The position numbers and the translations under genes were made by a program. DNA of 64,000 nt. Source: Euglena gracilis (taxonomy: Eukaryota > Euglenida > Euglenophyceae > Euglenales). Every line of letters starts with the position of its first letter. The stretch's first letter is position 1. The DNA is taken from NCBI GenBank assembly GCA_039621445.1, contig CP154955.1:61411564-61475563 (forward strand), given 5' to 3'. The notes beneath the pieces are model-generated. The model saw only the letters and a list, made by a program, of their open reading frames with translations. It was not told the DNA's origin and searched no databases. Of the stretch, positions 63,741 to 64,000 are shown piece by piece.

Positions 63741-64000
63741 GGCCGATTTTTAAAAAGTTTAAATTCCTAAAGGGTCTTACAGCTGGCGCCCACAAATCTT
63801 TGCACAAACGGTCAATTTTTTTGCAGAGGCTGACAAGATTTTTTGCACCCGTTGGCTAGTTTTTCGCACAATTAGCCAAAATTAATCCTGGAACTGTGCA
63901 AATGCCCCAAAATTGGGTGATTGTTCTGGGATTTTTGGATCGCATATTTTGCGCATATTCCGCATATTTAGTACACATTTCACTTTTTTTTTTGGCTAAA

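Larger units (their letters stand above)
49727..64000. repeat. Large duplicated block, copy 2
   Basis: Collinear with 6898-21073 (49727 aligns to 6898; 64000 aligns to 21073). Net 98 bp longer. Copy-2-specific insertions include CATGGGATGGGGGTGTTCTGG near 52640, CATACATCCCTGGGTTAGG near 52990 and a GCGCGGCTTGTGAGG stretch near 50555. All exons, MITEs, minisatellites and hairpins described for copy 1 recur. Confidence 0.97.

Overview
The window is nuclear DNA from a eukaryote, most likely an alga or other protist with a large, repeat-rich genome. I cannot name the lineage. Coding signal occurs only as short GC-rich blocks of about 60-300 nt with GT-AG splice signals and compatible phases. These blocks are separated by kilobases of non-coding sequence full of C-run/G-run palindromes, microsatellites, minisatellites and short inverted-repeat elements. 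There is no operon structure, Shine-Dalgarno signal or long clean ORF. The longest ORFs in the window are translations of (TATG)n and (TG)n repeats.

Layout: (1) 1-6.65 kb holds exons of an unrecognised plus-strand gene ending at 6645, including a CxxC/CGGTG zinc-ribbon-like exon. (2) 6.9-21.07 kb is a block that reappears almost unchanged at 49.73-64.0 kb, directly after a 13-N gap. It carries several small unrecognised exons (a two-exon 3' end at 10135-11781, exons at 14398 and 16516, a zinc-finger-like remnant at 18360, a two-exon 3' end at 19988-20800) and many repeats. (3) 22.0-49.7 kb holds one plus-strand gene spread over more than 27 kb. It begins with a signal peptide and encodes a type 1 periplasmic-binding-protein (Peripla_BP_6 / receptor ligand-binding region) domain, a Cys-rich linker and the start of a second such domain, then runs into the gap. 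Many of its exon junctions agree in phase. (4) An intron of that gene (24.05-25.76 kb) contains a unit with inverted arms of about 180 bp that carries spliced minus-strand exons, one pair encoding a hydrophobic segment.

The most interesting system is a family of non-autonomous hAT-like elements (TIR beginning CAGGG or CAGGC, 8-bp target duplications, C/G-tract interior). In at least two places such an element sits inside coding sequence. There, a GT at or in the target duplication and an AG in the element's 3' TIR (CTTAAG or CTTTAG) would let it be spliced out in frame. A third element may supply the acceptor of another receptor exon. This looks like intron creation by DNA transposons (introners), but it is inferred from sequence alone.

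The duplicated block next to the gap is either a recent tandem duplication or, quite possibly, an unmerged second haplotype placed there by scaffolding. All exon boundaries are by-eye predictions.
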